NCBI GenBank assembly: GCA_928724745.1
Contig: CAKMXJ010000004.1
Span: 1-64,000 of the forward strand
DNA from: Anthracocystis setariae
Lineage: Eukaryota; Basidiomycota; Ustilaginomycetes; Ustilaginales; Ustilaginaceae
Length of the DNA stretch: 64,000 bases
Direction of reading: 5' to 3'
A model generated the notes under the pieces. It did not search any database. It was given only the letters and a program-made list of their open reading frames with translations, and was not told where the DNA came from. Shown in pieces: positions 10,534 through 21,840 of this stretch. Both the position numbers and the translations under genes were made by a program. Every line of letters begins with the position of its first letter. The stretch's first letter is position 1.

Positions 10534-11274
10534 TCGAGTTTTGTATCCACTGAGATCTTGATGGAGAGGGGATTCGAGGCTGGCCTAAGTGAGTCCAAGG
10601 AAAAGGTTGCCGCCACCTGATGGAAAGTGAAAAGTGAGAAAGAAGCTCGATGTGTTACTTTTTTGGCGACTTCTTACTTAGTGCCACGCACACACGCGCA
10701 CAAAATTAAGCTTGGCGGGTCACTCAGCTGAGTAGGCTACATTTGCGGAAACGCCGAGCTTTCTGCTTTTGCCAGCTCTGCAGTGCTTGCGCCAACGTTG
10801 GCTCGGCAGTCGGAATCACTTCTTCTGGCGGAAGTCGGTCTTGAAGCGCCCAATCTTGTGCGGCACTCAGGCTGCAAATCAAATCAAATCAAACTCAACT
10901 ACTGTATATAAATCGAATCGAATTCCGAGAGCACGCTCGCTCGCTCACGCACAAGCCAGGACGTTAATCAAGAAATTCGCCCCTTCCTCCTTCTCTTCAT
11001 ATCACTACAACCGCATCTGAGAGTCCGACCTGCACAGCGGATTGCTTCCGACCCTGTAGTCATTCATCCACTCGATTTATATGGCTAGGACAATCCACCT
11101 CGCGCTGCTTGCACCGATTTCGAGCCAGCACCGGCCAGCCAATTGGTAATCTCTCCCATCCTCCCTAACGCTACTACAGTCCTAGACCTCGCAACCCTGT
11201 CCTGAAACTCACACGGCTATCTAGTCTCGGCGTCTTCCCTCCTGCGCAATCGTCGCGCGTATATACAAGGAGCC
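10534..11274. other. Divergent intergenic region desaturase/SEC12
   Basis: About 740 bp between two divergently transcribed genes. It should contain both promoters. A TATATAA-like element lies near 10904-10910 on the plus strand. I see no gene or repeat here. Confidence 0.5.
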
Positions 11275-12717
11275 ATGTCAAACACGAACCACTTCCCAGT
11301 TCAGGCCAAGATCCCAATCTACTCGGTCGGCTTCCTTCGAGACGATGTCATTGTATACTCTGGTGGAGGAGGCGCAGGTCGCTCTGGCGTCACCAATGCA
11401 GTCGTTGCTGCCCGAGTAGACCTTGCCTCCAAGACGATCCATGCGCTCGATGAGCTCAAGCTTTCGCGCGACGAAGATGCACCCATGGCCATGGCTGTCA
11501 ACACCGCCAAGTCACAGATCGTATGCGGCATCAACAACGCCGCCCAAGAAGTCAAGAGTGGCAACAATGAGCCCATCCGAATCTTTGACTATTCTCTCGG
11601 AGCTGCTTCCCGCGCGAATGGACACGTCGAAACCAACGATGGGACAGCAATCTCCGAAAAGGGGAAAGAAAAGGAGCAGACACAACCGCAGGATACCAAG
11701 GTCGAGCTCCACTTCTCCAAAGCACTGAGCTCGTTGCACATACGAGACCCGGAACAGTATCTCAAGGTTGCCACGTTCAGTCCAAACGGTCGTATGCTGG
11801 CAGTAGGCAGCACCGATGGTCAAATTGCTCTCCACCGCTATCCTGCCCTCTCGTCGATCTGGAACGATGCGGGCGAACCGTCTTCGTCGCTCCTTGCCGC
11901 GGCTGAAGCAAAGGACACCTCGATCTCGATTCCCACCCAAGATTTCGATAAGGGCGAGATCTACGATGCAGACTTCTCCCATTCCAACACTCACGTCGTC
12001 TTCACTTCTTCCTCCAAGCTCGTCGTCTACGCCACCGATCCGTTCCCAGACCCTAACGTCTCAGATTCGGCTCTCAACAACGATAACGATGACGCTTCCT
12101 CTGACGCGCCCGAAGGATTCGCACAGACCATCCAAACCATCAAGAATCCCGCCCTTGGAGGCAAAGGACCTTGCTCCTTCCGTGCGGCTCGCTTTGGTCG
12201 AGGGGAAGCCAGCAAAGAGAAGCTCTTCACCGTCGTCAATGCCGCGCCTGCTGGCGGCAAAGGTCCCAAAGCCAAGATCCGCAAGAGCTTTGTCACCGCA
12301 TGGGATGCCGATTCGTGGGATCTGATCGAAACCCGCCACGTCTCGGATCGTCCCGTCACTGTCTTTGACGTTTCTCCGAATGGCAGGCTACTCGCCTATG
12401 GTTCCTCTGATCTCTCCATCGGCGTCCTCGATGCCAAGACGCTGCGGCCGGTACTTAAGATTCTTCACGCGCACGATTTCCCACCAACTTGTCTTCGCTT
12501 TAACCCGAGCTCCAACCTCTTGATATCGGCAAGCGCCGACAACACTTTGCGCGTCATCCCTATTCCAGCCAAAGCCTTGCTCGACTCTGCTGCAGGAGGT
12601 GGAGGTGCCTTGGCCTTCATCTCAGAGACAAGATTGGGTTTCTACATCACCATCTTCTTGTCGTTGCTCATCGCCGCCCTCGCCCTCTGGATTCAGAGGA
12701 CTTATCTCATCAAGTGA
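11275..12717 (+). CDS. SEC12: Sec12/PREB-type guanine nucleotide exchange factor for Sar1
   Basis: A 480-aa protein with the layout of Sec12: a cytosolic WD40-type beta-propeller and a single C-terminal membrane span (about 452-475) followed by a short lumenal tail. The loop GGGGAGRSGVTNAV near residues 30-43 is the typical Sec12 K-loop region, which binds potassium and contacts Sar1. Later blades are visible as FSPNGRMLAVGSTDGQI and FNPSSNLLISASADNTL. Sec12 loads GTP on Sar1 at the ER to start COPII coat assembly. The start ATG sits in AGCCATGTC, a reasonable context. It converges with SET2, with only 150 bp between the stops. Confidence 0.92.
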   Translation: MSNTNHFPVQAKIPIYSVGFLRDDVIVYSGGGGAGRSGVTNAVVAARVDLASKTIHALDELKLSRDEDAPMAMAVNTAKSQIVCGINNAAQEVKSGNNEPIRIFDYSLGAASRANGHVETNDGTAISEKGKEKEQTQPQDTKVELHFSKALSSLHIRDPEQYLKVATFSPNGRMLAVGSTDGQIALHRYPALSSIWNDAGEPSSSLLAAAEAKDTSISIPTQDFDKGEIYDADFSHSNTHVVFTSSSKLVVYATDPFPDPNVSDSALNNDNDDASSDAPEGFAQTIQTIKNPALGGKGPCSFRAARFGRGEASKEKLFTVVNAAPAGGKGPKAKIRKSFVTAWDADSWDLIETRHVSDRPVTVFDVSPNGRLLAYGSSDLSIGVLDAKTLRPVLKILHAHDFPPTCLRFNPSSNLLISASADNTLRVIPIPAKALLDSAAGGGGALAFISETRLGFYITIFLSLLIAALALWIQRTYLIK

Positions 12718-12867
12718 ATCTCACCAATGCACTGCTGTCACAACCAGACGTTTCCACTTGATGCTTACACTATGCTCATCTGTCTGTGACCACTGGGTTT
12801 GTTCGAAATAAGCTAAGAATACATTTCGAGATGGGCAGCTTTTGGGGCAGCTTTTGTACGTTGAATG

Positions 12868-15759
12868 TTACATGTGGGAAACATTGCCGTTGCTCGCCCT
12901 AGATTCCTCCTTGGGCGTTTCTTGCTTGCCCCGTTTCCTCGCCATCAGTTTGTCGATATACTCCTTGGCAAAGCTTTTCATCTTCGCCGTCTTTTCCGCC
13001 GACAGATCGGTCAACTGGGTGCCCTCGGCAGGGGGCCAGCTCTTGGGATTTTTCATCTCTTTGGCCGCGATGATATTGGTGAGCTCCTTGGCGTGACGTT
13101 TGAAGCTCTCCCTTTCCAGAGCGTCCTTGTGCTTCGACAGTTGACGCACCACAATCTCGCCAACAAGCTTGCGCAGACGACGCTCATTTTGGGCTGCAAG
13201 CTCCTCTTCGCCGAGGCTATTGACTGTAGGTCGGCGGGACGAAGAGGCAGGTTGCGAAGATTGTTTCTGGCGCTTCTCCAGATGTCGAGACGAAGAGGAA
13301 GGGCGTTTTCGGGCGGCAGCGCTGGAGGAGCCGCCGGCGAGCTCAAGCTCACGAGCGATTTTGGCGGCAACTTCTGCTTCTTTGCGGGCGCGTTCTTCTT
13401 GCTCGTTCGCCTCGCGGATGATGTCTTCAATCGATTTGGTAGGAGGAGCAACCGAAGCGAGCGGCTGATGCTGTGGCTGTGGCTGCTGCTTGAGTGAAGA
13501 GATGAGACCTGGTAGTGATTTGGCGAGCGATGAGGACAGGGCGGACGTCATCGCGTCAGGTGTAAGCGGACTTTGACCCATAGACCGTGTAGGAGTGAAG
13601 CTGCCGGGTGACGACTTTGGGAATCCATTTGCGGCTCTCGTGGGACGTTTGGCGGGCGGTGGTGCTGGAGGCGGTTGCCAAGTGTGCGTGCTTTCCCGCA
13701 GATCCTGATCACCGGAAAGGGCAGAGCCAAGCTCGGAGGAGATGGCGTTGGGAGCTTGAGCTTGGTCGAGTTCGAGGGGATCATCAAGATCCTGGAGTCT
13801 GCGGCGATCAGCCCACGTCGTTGCAGTTGCGGAATCTTTGCCCTCTTCTGAGCCGGATTTGATAGCATCTTTGCGGGCAATGCGATAGGTCATGTCAAGC
13901 TTCTTCCAAGCTTGGAGTAGGTGGTCAGCACGCGATGAAACCTCGGCGTCAGGAGCAGGAGGTGCGCCGATGGGTGCCACAGTAGGCTCGGGCTTTGGTT
14001 CCGCACTGCTCTCCTCTCCTCTGACTTCGATGCTCGGCTTCGACTCCTCCACCTTGACGTCACTTTCGGCCTTGATAGTTGAGCTTTGCTGTTGATCCTT
14101 CTTTGTGATGATGCCGTTGTGCGATTGTGAGGCAGGCTTTGGTCGATACGTCTCTGCTGTGACGCGAACCTGGTCCTCGACACCACAGTCGATGACCTTG
14201 TTACGGGCAATCAACGGCCAACGAGCCAGAACGTTGATGATGAGCAGGACGATCTCGCGGTCGTTCCACCACTGCTCGAGCAAGAATTGCATAAGAATGA
14301 ATCCATGTAACTTGACGAGCGACTTTTGCACTTGAACGTCGGTGGTCATCTCCATCCTCCTCAGCAGTTTCTCCAAAATCTCGCGCTTGGGGCCCGCCTG
14401 TCTCGCCGCGGTCATGACTCTGGTGGCCTCATGTTCCTGAATCGGCCGCATTTCTGGGATGAAGTCGAGGTCGAGTCGCTTTCCGCGCCTGCGTTTCGAT
14501 CCCTTTGCTCCTGTCTGCTCGACTTCGTCCGAGATACCGAGTGCATCCAGGAAGAGATCATCGATTCCGCTCAGGTCGGTCTGCGTCTTGCCACCGAGGG
14601 TACCGACACAGTTGGGCTCGCCACAGAAGCACTCTTGCGCATCGTTACCGTACCGATCAACATTGTAGTTGAAGGTGAGTTCCTCGCCCTTGAGGATGTT
14701 GCGCTTGGCGAAAATGCCCATACGGAGGTGCTTTCCAACCTGCCATTTGGAGACGGAGCAGTTGGGATTGCAGCTGTGGTTGATGAAACGACCCTTGCCG
14801 CCCTTTTTCGTGGCGTCCAAATACTCGTTGGGTTGCAGCATCATAAAGTAGAAGTGTCGGATGCCTTCGGTGCGGTATTGTTGCATGCGTTCGAGGAAGG
14901 TGGGCTGGTTCATGACTTCGCCGACATACTCGTACACAAATGCTTCTTTGGCAATGTCCTGAGCAGCGCGCAGACCGAAACCCTTTTTGTCGGTCTGAAC
15001 AATCTCGACGTCGACGTACTGCCTGCGATGGAAACGTTGATTGCGACAAAGTTTGCCCCACTTGCATTTCGAGGAAGAGCATTCGATCTGAGTCATGCGA
15101 TTGATGCAGCCCGAGAAGTCTGTGCAGGCCATGTCCTCGTTTTGGGTGATGGGACTGCAGTCGCACACCATGTAGTCGTCAAACTTGCCCGGGGGCCTTC
15201 CGAGCTTTTTGTCGTGATAGTCGTTGAACGTGATCTCTTGGAATGTTGCCATGGCTGCATTGTGCGCCAAAGGCAGATGAGTGATGAGTTGGGGCTGTGC
15301 TTTGACTGCGGGTTTGCGTGTGGTCGAAGTGGATGCGACGAAGGACGAGCCGGCATCGTCGTGATCTAGCGCACTCTCTTCATCCAATACTGACGGTGCA
15401 CGCGATGCTGCTGAATGGCTGCGGCCCATTTCCGAGGGGGATGGCTCGGCTCTCGTGAAGGTACTATCCGATGAGTGGGGTGAGCGCGGAGAACGCTGTG
15501 TGGAGTCATCACCACGGCGATGGACAGATCGAGGCGGTGGCGATGGCGAGGGAGTGAATGCAGGTGGAGGAGGCGGATGGGGCGAGGAAGGCGACGAGGA
15601 TGTCGGAGAAAGCGGAGGAAGCGCTGCTTTGTTGTGTGCGGAGGCGGAACTGCCGGTTTGGTCGGAGCCATTGATGGGATCTGTTGGACTGCGAGGTGCG
15701 GAACCAGATGCGGATGGTGCATCTGCCCCTGTAGCGCTATGGATGGCCCCGGTATTCAT
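12868..15759 (-). CDS. SET2: Set2 histone H3 lysine-36 methyltransferase
   Basis: A 963-aa protein. A Ser/Pro-rich N-terminus (1-170) is followed by an AWS domain (about 198-245, Cys-rich with CDCSP, CINR and CSSSKCKWG), a SET domain (about 247-370) with the GEVMN strand, NHSCNPNC near 326 and ELTFNYN, and a post-SET CFCGEPNCVG near 380. The C-terminus (about 857-945) matches an SRI domain, which binds the phosphorylated CTD of RNA polymerase II. This order is diagnostic of Set2, which methylates H3K36 during elongation. A long disordered linker separates catalytic and SRI parts. Single exon as seen. It converges with SEC12. Confidence 0.95.
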   Translation of the reverse strand: MNTGAIHSATGADAPSASGSAPRSPTDPINGSDQTGSSASAHNKAALPPLSPTSSSPSSPHPPPPPAFTPSPSPPPRSVHRRGDDSTQRSPRSPHSSDSTFTRAEPSPSEMGRSHSAASRAPSVLDEESALDHDDAGSSFVASTSTTRKPAVKAQPQLITHLPLAHNAAMATFQEITFNDYHDKKLGRPPGKFDDYMVCDCSPITQNEDMACTDFSGCINRMTQIECSSSKCKWGKLCRNQRFHRRQYVDVEIVQTDKKGFGLRAAQDIAKEAFVYEYVGEVMNQPTFLERMQQYRTEGIRHFYFMMLQPNEYLDATKKGGKGRFINHSCNPNCSVSKWQVGKHLRMGIFAKRNILKGEELTFNYNVDRYGNDAQECFCGEPNCVGTLGGKTQTDLSGIDDLFLDALGISDEVEQTGAKGSKRRRGKRLDLDFIPEMRPIQEHEATRVMTAARQAGPKREILEKLLRRMEMTTDVQVQKSLVKLHGFILMQFLLEQWWNDREIVLLIINVLARWPLIARNKVIDCGVEDQVRVTAETYRPKPASQSHNGIITKKDQQQSSTIKAESDVKVEESKPSIEVRGEESSAEPKPEPTVAPIGAPPAPDAEVSSRADHLLQAWKKLDMTYRIARKDAIKSGSEEGKDSATATTWADRRRLQDLDDPLELDQAQAPNAISSELGSALSGDQDLRESTHTWQPPPAPPPAKRPTRAANGFPKSSPGSFTPTRSMGQSPLTPDAMTSALSSSLAKSLPGLISSLKQQPQPQHQPLASVAPPTKSIEDIIREANEQEERARKEAEVAAKIARELELAGGSSSAAARKRPSSSSRHLEKRQKQSSQPASSSRRPTVNSLGEEELAAQNERRLRKLVGEIVVRQLSKHKDALERESFKRHAKELTNIIAAKEMKNPKSWPPAEGTQLTDLSAEKTAKMKSFAKEYIDKLMARKRGKQETPKEESRASNGNVSHM

Positions 15760-16331
15760 CTTGGCACAAGTGACCGCGCCTCAGTGTCGAGTCGCTTCTT
15801 TCGCCGATTTCGAGCAGCACGCCAGCTGGCTTCACACGAAATGGTCCGGTATCTGCTGGAGCATGCGGAGAGGAGAGGAGACGCGGCTATGGAAATGTGC
15901 AGGGATGTACCATAATAGCATGCAGCGTAAAGACTGTCGACGTTGAAGCGCAAGAGCCGTTGCAAAGTGTCACTTCGGAGTGCACTGCTTCTGCTGGGCG
16001 GATGTGCCGAACGACGCAATGGAGGTTGGCAGGTTTGAAGCGATGCGCGTCGAGAGGGTGGGAATGCGACCGCGAATAGTTACGTTGGTGCTGGGTAAAA
16101 GAATGCCGCTGCGTTACGCTCGATGTGTCCGAAAGGCGAAAGGAAGGCCTGCGAGGTGGATGGTGTTACAAGAGGAAATGGGTTTCAATGATCTCACTTC
16201 GGAAGCGATCGATACATTTGCATCAAAGCACAGCGGCAGAGTGGCGGTGGCAGTGGCAGACGCAGTGTGGCAGAAACAGTCGCGGCGGAATCGACTGAGG
16301 AGTGCAACCAATCGCGCGCGCCCCGTCTTCG

Positions 16332-16365
<34 letters not shown>

Positions 16366-17475
16366 GTCTCATTAATTCTCCCTTTTTTTGTCCAAAGGGT
16401 TCATTCAACACTCTTTCTTCGCGAAGTCGCAATAATGCAGTTTGTTGACCGCGACGTGTAACTACACAGTAACTAAGTAACTAACTTCAGCACCGACATT
16501 CGGAGAGAATATCTCGTCTCACGCTACTGCGCCTTTCGCTGCACAGTCGCCATGACTATTGCTTCTGGTCTTGATTCCATTGCAAACAAGCTTTGTTCTG
16601 CACAGTACAGTACTGAGAGCATCCCTGGGGTGTCCCTGGGCTCGACAGCAAATTGCGCTCATCTTCACGATCCCCCAGAAAGAGAAAGCAAGAAAAGAAA
16701 GGGAAATATAAAAAAAAAACTTAGTTGACTACACTGTAAATTCCAAAATAATTATAAATATATTTATTTTATTCGGATCCTGTACTGGTAGTCATGAGGG
16801 TCGAGCGACGACGAGCCGCCAGGTGCAGCAGCTGCGAGGCAACTGTACTGTACTTATAACATTGGGTGCCTAAAGGACGCGCTCTGCAGTTGCCCATCCG
16901 AGCAAACAGCGGCTGGCGAGCGGTCAAAAGCGAAAAATCGGCCGTCAGTGAAATGGTGCAGCGCTCGAGCGCGTCACTACTCTGTGACCCTAGCCATCGC
17001 AAGCCCTCAAGACATCCCGCCAAGTCACACACACACACACGGCAGCAGCACAAGCGGTACAGTACTGTATTGCGAAGGAGCGTTTTCATTTCACGGCGCA
17101 TTATCGAGGTGAGCACGATGCCATTCTTGCTTCGTGCATTTACACTTGAGCTTGGCTATCTCCTCCCCCGCCGCCATCTCTACTCACCATAGCTGATCAT
17201 TTTCTGTACAACACTCTCTGATCTTCAGCCGACGGTCGTCCTTTGGATTCCTTCTCGCTCATATCGACGCCTTTGCAGATACGCAGCGTGATGTCGAGTG
17301 GCCCAAATCTCACCTTTTCTCTTCCTTATTAACGTTTCCGTCGTACCTGGAACTAGACATCCTCGCTCATCGTCATCCTCTTGCGCATTCGTTCCATTTC
17401 TCTCTGGCCGCTCTCTTTCTCTGCCTTCTACTAGACTCATCTCCGCCGTCCCAGAGCTAATGTCGATCGCCAGCT
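15760..17475. other. Intergenic region SET2/PAN3
   Basis: About 1.7 kb between divergent genes. It contains a CT dinucleotide microsatellite (about 16333-16361), an AT-rich tract (16710-16770) and a CA run (17030-17040). Near 17110-17228 a GTGAGC...CTTCAG pair could be an intron in the PAN3 5' leader. No protein gene is supported. Confidence 0.5.
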
Positions 17476-17679
17476 ATGTATCACTACTCCCAATCTCAAC
17501 CACCCTACCACCATCAGCACAAGCAGCATCACCAGTCACAGCAGCAGCAGCAGCAGCAGCAGCAACAACACTCATCGCAACCTCCGCCTCCTCATCATCT
17601 CAATCACGCTCATCATCAGCAACATCCCTACTCCCAACCTCCACCACCTTCTAATCGCTCTGCAATGCAGCAGCACCAT

Positions 17680-17711
<32 letters not shown>

Positions 17712-20115
17712 CATGCTGCCCTCGTTCAACGGGGCCCTCCCACCTCGTCCAACGCGTAGTTCGGCCATCCCGATCATTGCACCGGCATCTACACCTCCTC
17801 CTACATCGGCATCGAAGCCAACCATAACATACGGTGCAGCTACCGCAGCCGGCGTCAGCTCCGCTCAGACCGACTCATCCAAGTCGCCAGTAGGTGCCAA
17901 CGCCACCAACTCGTCTCGAAAGCCGTGCAGAAACGTCGCCATTTACGGCCATTGCAAGTACCAGAGTGATGGCTGTCCCTTCGATCACGCATCCGCCCCC
18001 TCATCCAGCGCAAACGCCGCACATACCCCAAAGTCGCCTGCCGCCCAGTTTTCCTCGGCAAACCCGGTGGCAGCCGGCGCATCGCTTGCCAACTCTCCCA
18101 ACAAGGCTCGCGGCGGCATCAACGCTCCTTCCAGCCCGCTCAAGGGGGCTCTGAGCGCCCGTAATGTCGCGGCGGCCGTCTTTGTTCCCAAAACCTCTTC
18201 TCCTTCGCTTTCTACCGCCTCAGCTGCCCCAGTCCCCAAATCGAGCCTGGACAGCGCGACAAGCGATCTTAACGCTATGAGGCTCGACTCCGGTGCAAGC
18301 AAAGAGTTCACTCCCGAGGCATACAATCAGAGCGGTCCAGCTACTCCCAACATGTACGCTTCAAACTACGACGGCGATGCTATGCACAGCTCGTTCGATC
18401 CCAGTCATGTAGCATCAGGTGCTCTCTCACACGACACTCACTTGGGATCTTCCACTCCTACCGGCGGGGCAATCCAGTCGCATGTGGCACAGCCAGCCAG
18501 GCAATACAATCCGTACGAACACATGAACGAATTCGGCGATCCCACCCCTTCTCAGGGCGCTCCGGGACTTGGTCTCGGCGGTGGAATGGACTATTACGCA
18601 GCAACAAATGGAGCGTCCAAGATGCGACAAGCACTTCACTATCACCTCTACGCACCGCCCCTTCCTCACGTATCCAACCTGCATCCACACCACCTGACTG
18701 CCAACGCTTTCTTTCTCAACCCTAACCAGCGAGAAGAGCTTCAGCGCAAGCAAGAGGCCATGCTGGCCAGCATTCCCCCGCCCGAGCTCGGCGGACCCAA
18801 TCTGCCGGAGGAGCTGCACGTGTATCACTCGCTCGTTCCACTCGAACATCCTGGTCCCGCGGCGCCATCAACCATCAAGATGCCGCCTGGACTCATCGAT
18901 CCGCGCATGGGCGCCCCCGGTGCCAACGGCGCCACGGGTGCCTCTGGAGATCACAGCAAGGTGTTCGGATACCGGAGCCATTCCTACAAGGCCACTTGCA
19001 CGCTCGATGGGAAGAGGTACGTGCTGCGCAGGCTCGAAGGCTTCCGTCTCCAACACGAAGCTGCCATCGGACTGGTCGAAAAGTGGCGTCGCATCCGCCA
19101 TCCTAGCATTGTTAGCGTTCGTGAGGCATTCACGACACGGGCTTTCGGCGACCAGTCGATCGTGTTTGTCTATGATTATCATCCTTTAGCTTCGACGCTT
19201 TATGCCGAACATATGACGATCAAGGCTGCCCAACCGGACAGGAGAACCGGAAGGTTGCAGCCAGTGTCGATGCAGGTGCAGGAGCGTACGCTCTGGAGCT
19301 ATCTCTGCCAGCTGACAAGCGCCTTGCGATCGATTCATTCGAACAACTTGGCCGCAAGGTGCATCGAGGCGAGCAAGGTGTTAAGAACTGGCAAGAACAG
19401 GGTCAGGATCAATTGCTGCTCTGTGTTCGACGTGATTGCATACAATCCAGACGAAAGTGGGAACGAGGCCTTGAAGGCGCAGCAGCAGGAAGATCTGGTG
19501 AATCTAGGCGCACTGATGGTGGGCATCGGACTCAACAGTGTTTCGGCAACGAACGACATGGCGAGTAGTCTGGCCATCTTTGCAGGCAGATACTCGGCTG
19601 AACTCAAGGGCGTTGTCGCTTGGTTGGTTGGCCAAGTGTCCTCTCCCTGGGATGCTTCCGAACAGGCAACCGAGGTACCACGAACGGTCGGCGAATTGGT
19701 CAAAGCACTCGGCAGCCATTGTGCGGACGAGATGGATTCGGCGCTCAACTACACAGACCTGATGGAAAACTCATTGATGAAGGAACTCGAAAACGGCCGT
19801 CTCGTCCGCCTCCTCTGCAAGTTTGGATTCATCAATGAAAGGCCCGAGTTCGACCACGACCCTAGATGGGCCGAGACGGGTGACAGATATGTCATCAAGC
19901 TTTTCCGCGATCACGTCTTCCATTCCGTTGACGAAGCAGGAAGGCCAGTGGTCGATCTCAGCCACATCCTTACCAATCTGAACAAGCTCGACGCCGGTGC
20001 GGACGAGAAGATCATGCTCACGTCAAGGGACGAGCACAGCTGTCTGGTGGTAAGCTACCGGGAGATCAAGAATTGCATCGAAAGTGCTTTCCAGGATCTT
20101 TCGAGAACGAGATAG
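17476..20115 (+). CDS. PAN3: Pan3, regulatory subunit of the PAN2-PAN3 deadenylase
   Basis: An 879-aa protein. The N-terminus is rich in His and Gln (CAG/CAA runs near 17540 and 17690). A CCCH zinc finger lies at about 152-172 (CRNVAIYGHC then CPFDH). A PAM2-like peptide, LDSGASKEFTP (about 268-278), would bind poly(A)-binding protein. From about 494 a pseudokinase domain (KVFGYRSHSYKATC, then VLRRLEGFRL) leads into a C-terminal knob that contacts PAN2. PAN3 recruits PAN2 to PABP-coated poly(A) tails in the cytoplasm. The start at 17476 is the first Met before the His/Gln tract. Single exon. Confidence 0.94.
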
Positions 20116-20370
20116 ATGCTCGCTTTCTTGTTTCCGCTCACCGGAGAACAACGCAACCGTACTCTGAGCCTCACCGTTTTCCGACTTGCAATGTGATTTC
20201 ATGACTCGACCGACTGCTCGGCTTGTCTTCATGGCACGGGAGAGAGAACATTTGAAAAGCATGCGTGACATTAAAACCCCAAGTGAACCGAAAAAGAAAA
20301 GATGACAAGGTAGAAAGATGGAACGGATAATTCAATACCAGGAAAGGGAAGCCTGGCAGCTGAATGGGGA

Positions 20371-21840
20371 TCAGAGTTTGGACGTTCTCTGGAGCGGCTC
20401 AGGCTGCTGTGGACTGGAACAAGGCAAGTGATGCAGGTAAGGCTGATGAGTCTGCTGGTGGGCGGTGGGCGTGTTTGAAAAGTAGGGGTGATTGATGTTG
20501 AGTGCAGGGAAGGAAGCCTGAGCTGTCGGTTGCGATGAGGTGGTTGTGGGTTGATTTGCGGACGACGGCGCAGAAATACCGTGTGGATGGTTGGACAAGG
20601 AGGTGGGGAGAGAAGTGGGAAGCGAAGCAGATGGCAGCAGCTGTGGCTGGAGATCCGAGTGGTCATAGTCCAAAAAGTGGTTGATATCCCTTGCGACGCG
20701 CTCGGGATATTGCCAGATGAAACCAGCTCCAGAGTCTTCGTAGAGTGTCAAGCAAGGCTTGGGAAGTCTACACATGAGCTCCCAGCTTCTGCTAGCGGTG
20801 ATGAGGGAGTTGTTGATTCCGTTGATGACGAAAACGGGGACGTTGATTTTGGCCATGGGGTCCGAGTAGGTGCCTCCGCGCTGTTGTGGGAGGGTTTCCC
20901 AACTCCTCCATGCCAAGCGCTGGCATCGCAATGGGCCAAGCTCCCTGCGATCCTCGAGCAGACCGATGAAAGGCGCCTCGGAGGGCAACTTGGATCGATA
21001 CTGGGCGAAGCTGTTGATACGTTGCCAATGGTTTTCAAGAGCTTGCTGACCAGCAGCCGACTCTGTGAAAAAGGTGTGCTTGAACGCTTGTTTGACCTCT
21101 TCGGGCTTGGTGCCATCGTTGAGCGAGAGACGGGAAGCGTTCATGAGGTTCCAGTCGTCGCGAGGCCAAGCGATGGACATGGAGCTTCGAGAGCATTCCT
21201 CGTAGAGACGAGCGGATATGGCGGGACCGGTAGTGCCAGCTGCGATGATCTTGCGAACGCGTGTGGTGGCAGGGGTTGGGTAAAGGGCAGTGAGGAGCGC
21301 GGCAGCTCCACCCATTGCCAAACCGAGAACGTCGTATTCAGCCAAGCCGAGCGACTCTGCAATAGCAACGGCGTGCTTGGCCCACTTGTAGAAGGAACCC
21401 ATGTAAGGGCGGGTATCACGATTGGAAACGGATCGGCCACAGTGACACGGGTCAAAGATGATGAGAGGGCGTGCAAGGAGGAGATGTGCTAGAAAGAGAG
21501 GATCCCACATGTCCATGCCAGCACGAAAGTCGCAATGCAAGAGCAAGGGAACTTGGCTCCTGCTTGGTAGCTCGAGGGTTGCGAGGCAAGATTTGGTGGA
21601 TGAGGGATGATCGGACTGGTGTTCGATAGCGATGCGGAGGAAAGTGTCTGGCTCGACATTGAGCCATCGATAAGCGATCTTTGCGCCGGATCCAATGTAG
21701 ACAAAGTTGGTGGGTGCAGTCTGAACCACCCGGAGGCAATGGCGCAAGTATGGGTCGGCAACGTCTCGGAATAGCTCTGGCATGATGAGCGTTGCGTGTT
21801 TGGGTGGCCTCGCGGGGAACGTTGTGCGGTGGTGGTGCAA
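20371..21840 (-). CDS. Alpha/beta-hydrolase-fold protein lacking the catalytic triad
   Basis: A 489-codon ORF with an alpha/beta-hydrolase core and a Pro/Ser/Gln-rich tail (from about 400). Oxyanion region (LLLHCDFRAGMDMWDP) and strand motifs are recognisable. The nucleophile elbow reads GLAMGG where active relatives have G-x-S-x-G-G. The acid position reads NGINN where relatives have NGxND. The histidine position reads DSGAGF where relatives have DSGHGF. All three triad residues are therefore replaced in an otherwise open frame, suggesting a pseudoenzyme with a binding or scaffold role. Met20 (first base 21783) is an alternative start. It converges with PAN3. Confidence 0.75.
   Translation of the reverse strand: MHHHRTTFPARPPKHATLIMPELFRDVADPYLRHCLRVVQTAPTNFVYIGSGAKIAYRWLNVEPDTFLRIAIEHQSDHPSSTKSCLATLELPSRSQVPLLLHCDFRAGMDMWDPLFLAHLLLARPLIIFDPCHCGRSVSNRDTRPYMGSFYKWAKHAVAIAESLGLAEYDVLGLAMGGAAALLTALYPTPATTRVRKIIAAGTTGPAISARLYEECSRSSMSIAWPRDDWNLMNASRLSLNDGTKPEEVKQAFKHTFFTESAAGQQALENHWQRINSFAQYRSKLPSEAPFIGLLEDRRELGPLRCQRLAWRSWETLPQQRGGTYSDPMAKINVPVFVINGINNSLITASRSWELMCRLPKPCLTLYEDSGAGFIWQYPERVARDINHFLDYDHSDLQPQLLPSASLPTSLPTSLSNHPHGISAPSSANQPTTTSSQPTAQASFPALNINHPYFSNTPTAHQQTHQPYLHHLPCSSPQQPEPLQRTSKL

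Noticed and set aside
14326..15369. 347-codon plus-strand frame opposite SET2
   Set aside because: It lies entirely within the conserved AWS-SET coding sequence on the other strand and has no domain.
20551..21492. 313-codon plus-strand frame opposite the pseudo-hydrolase
   Set aside because: Antisense shadow; the minus strand shows clear hydrolase-fold motifs.
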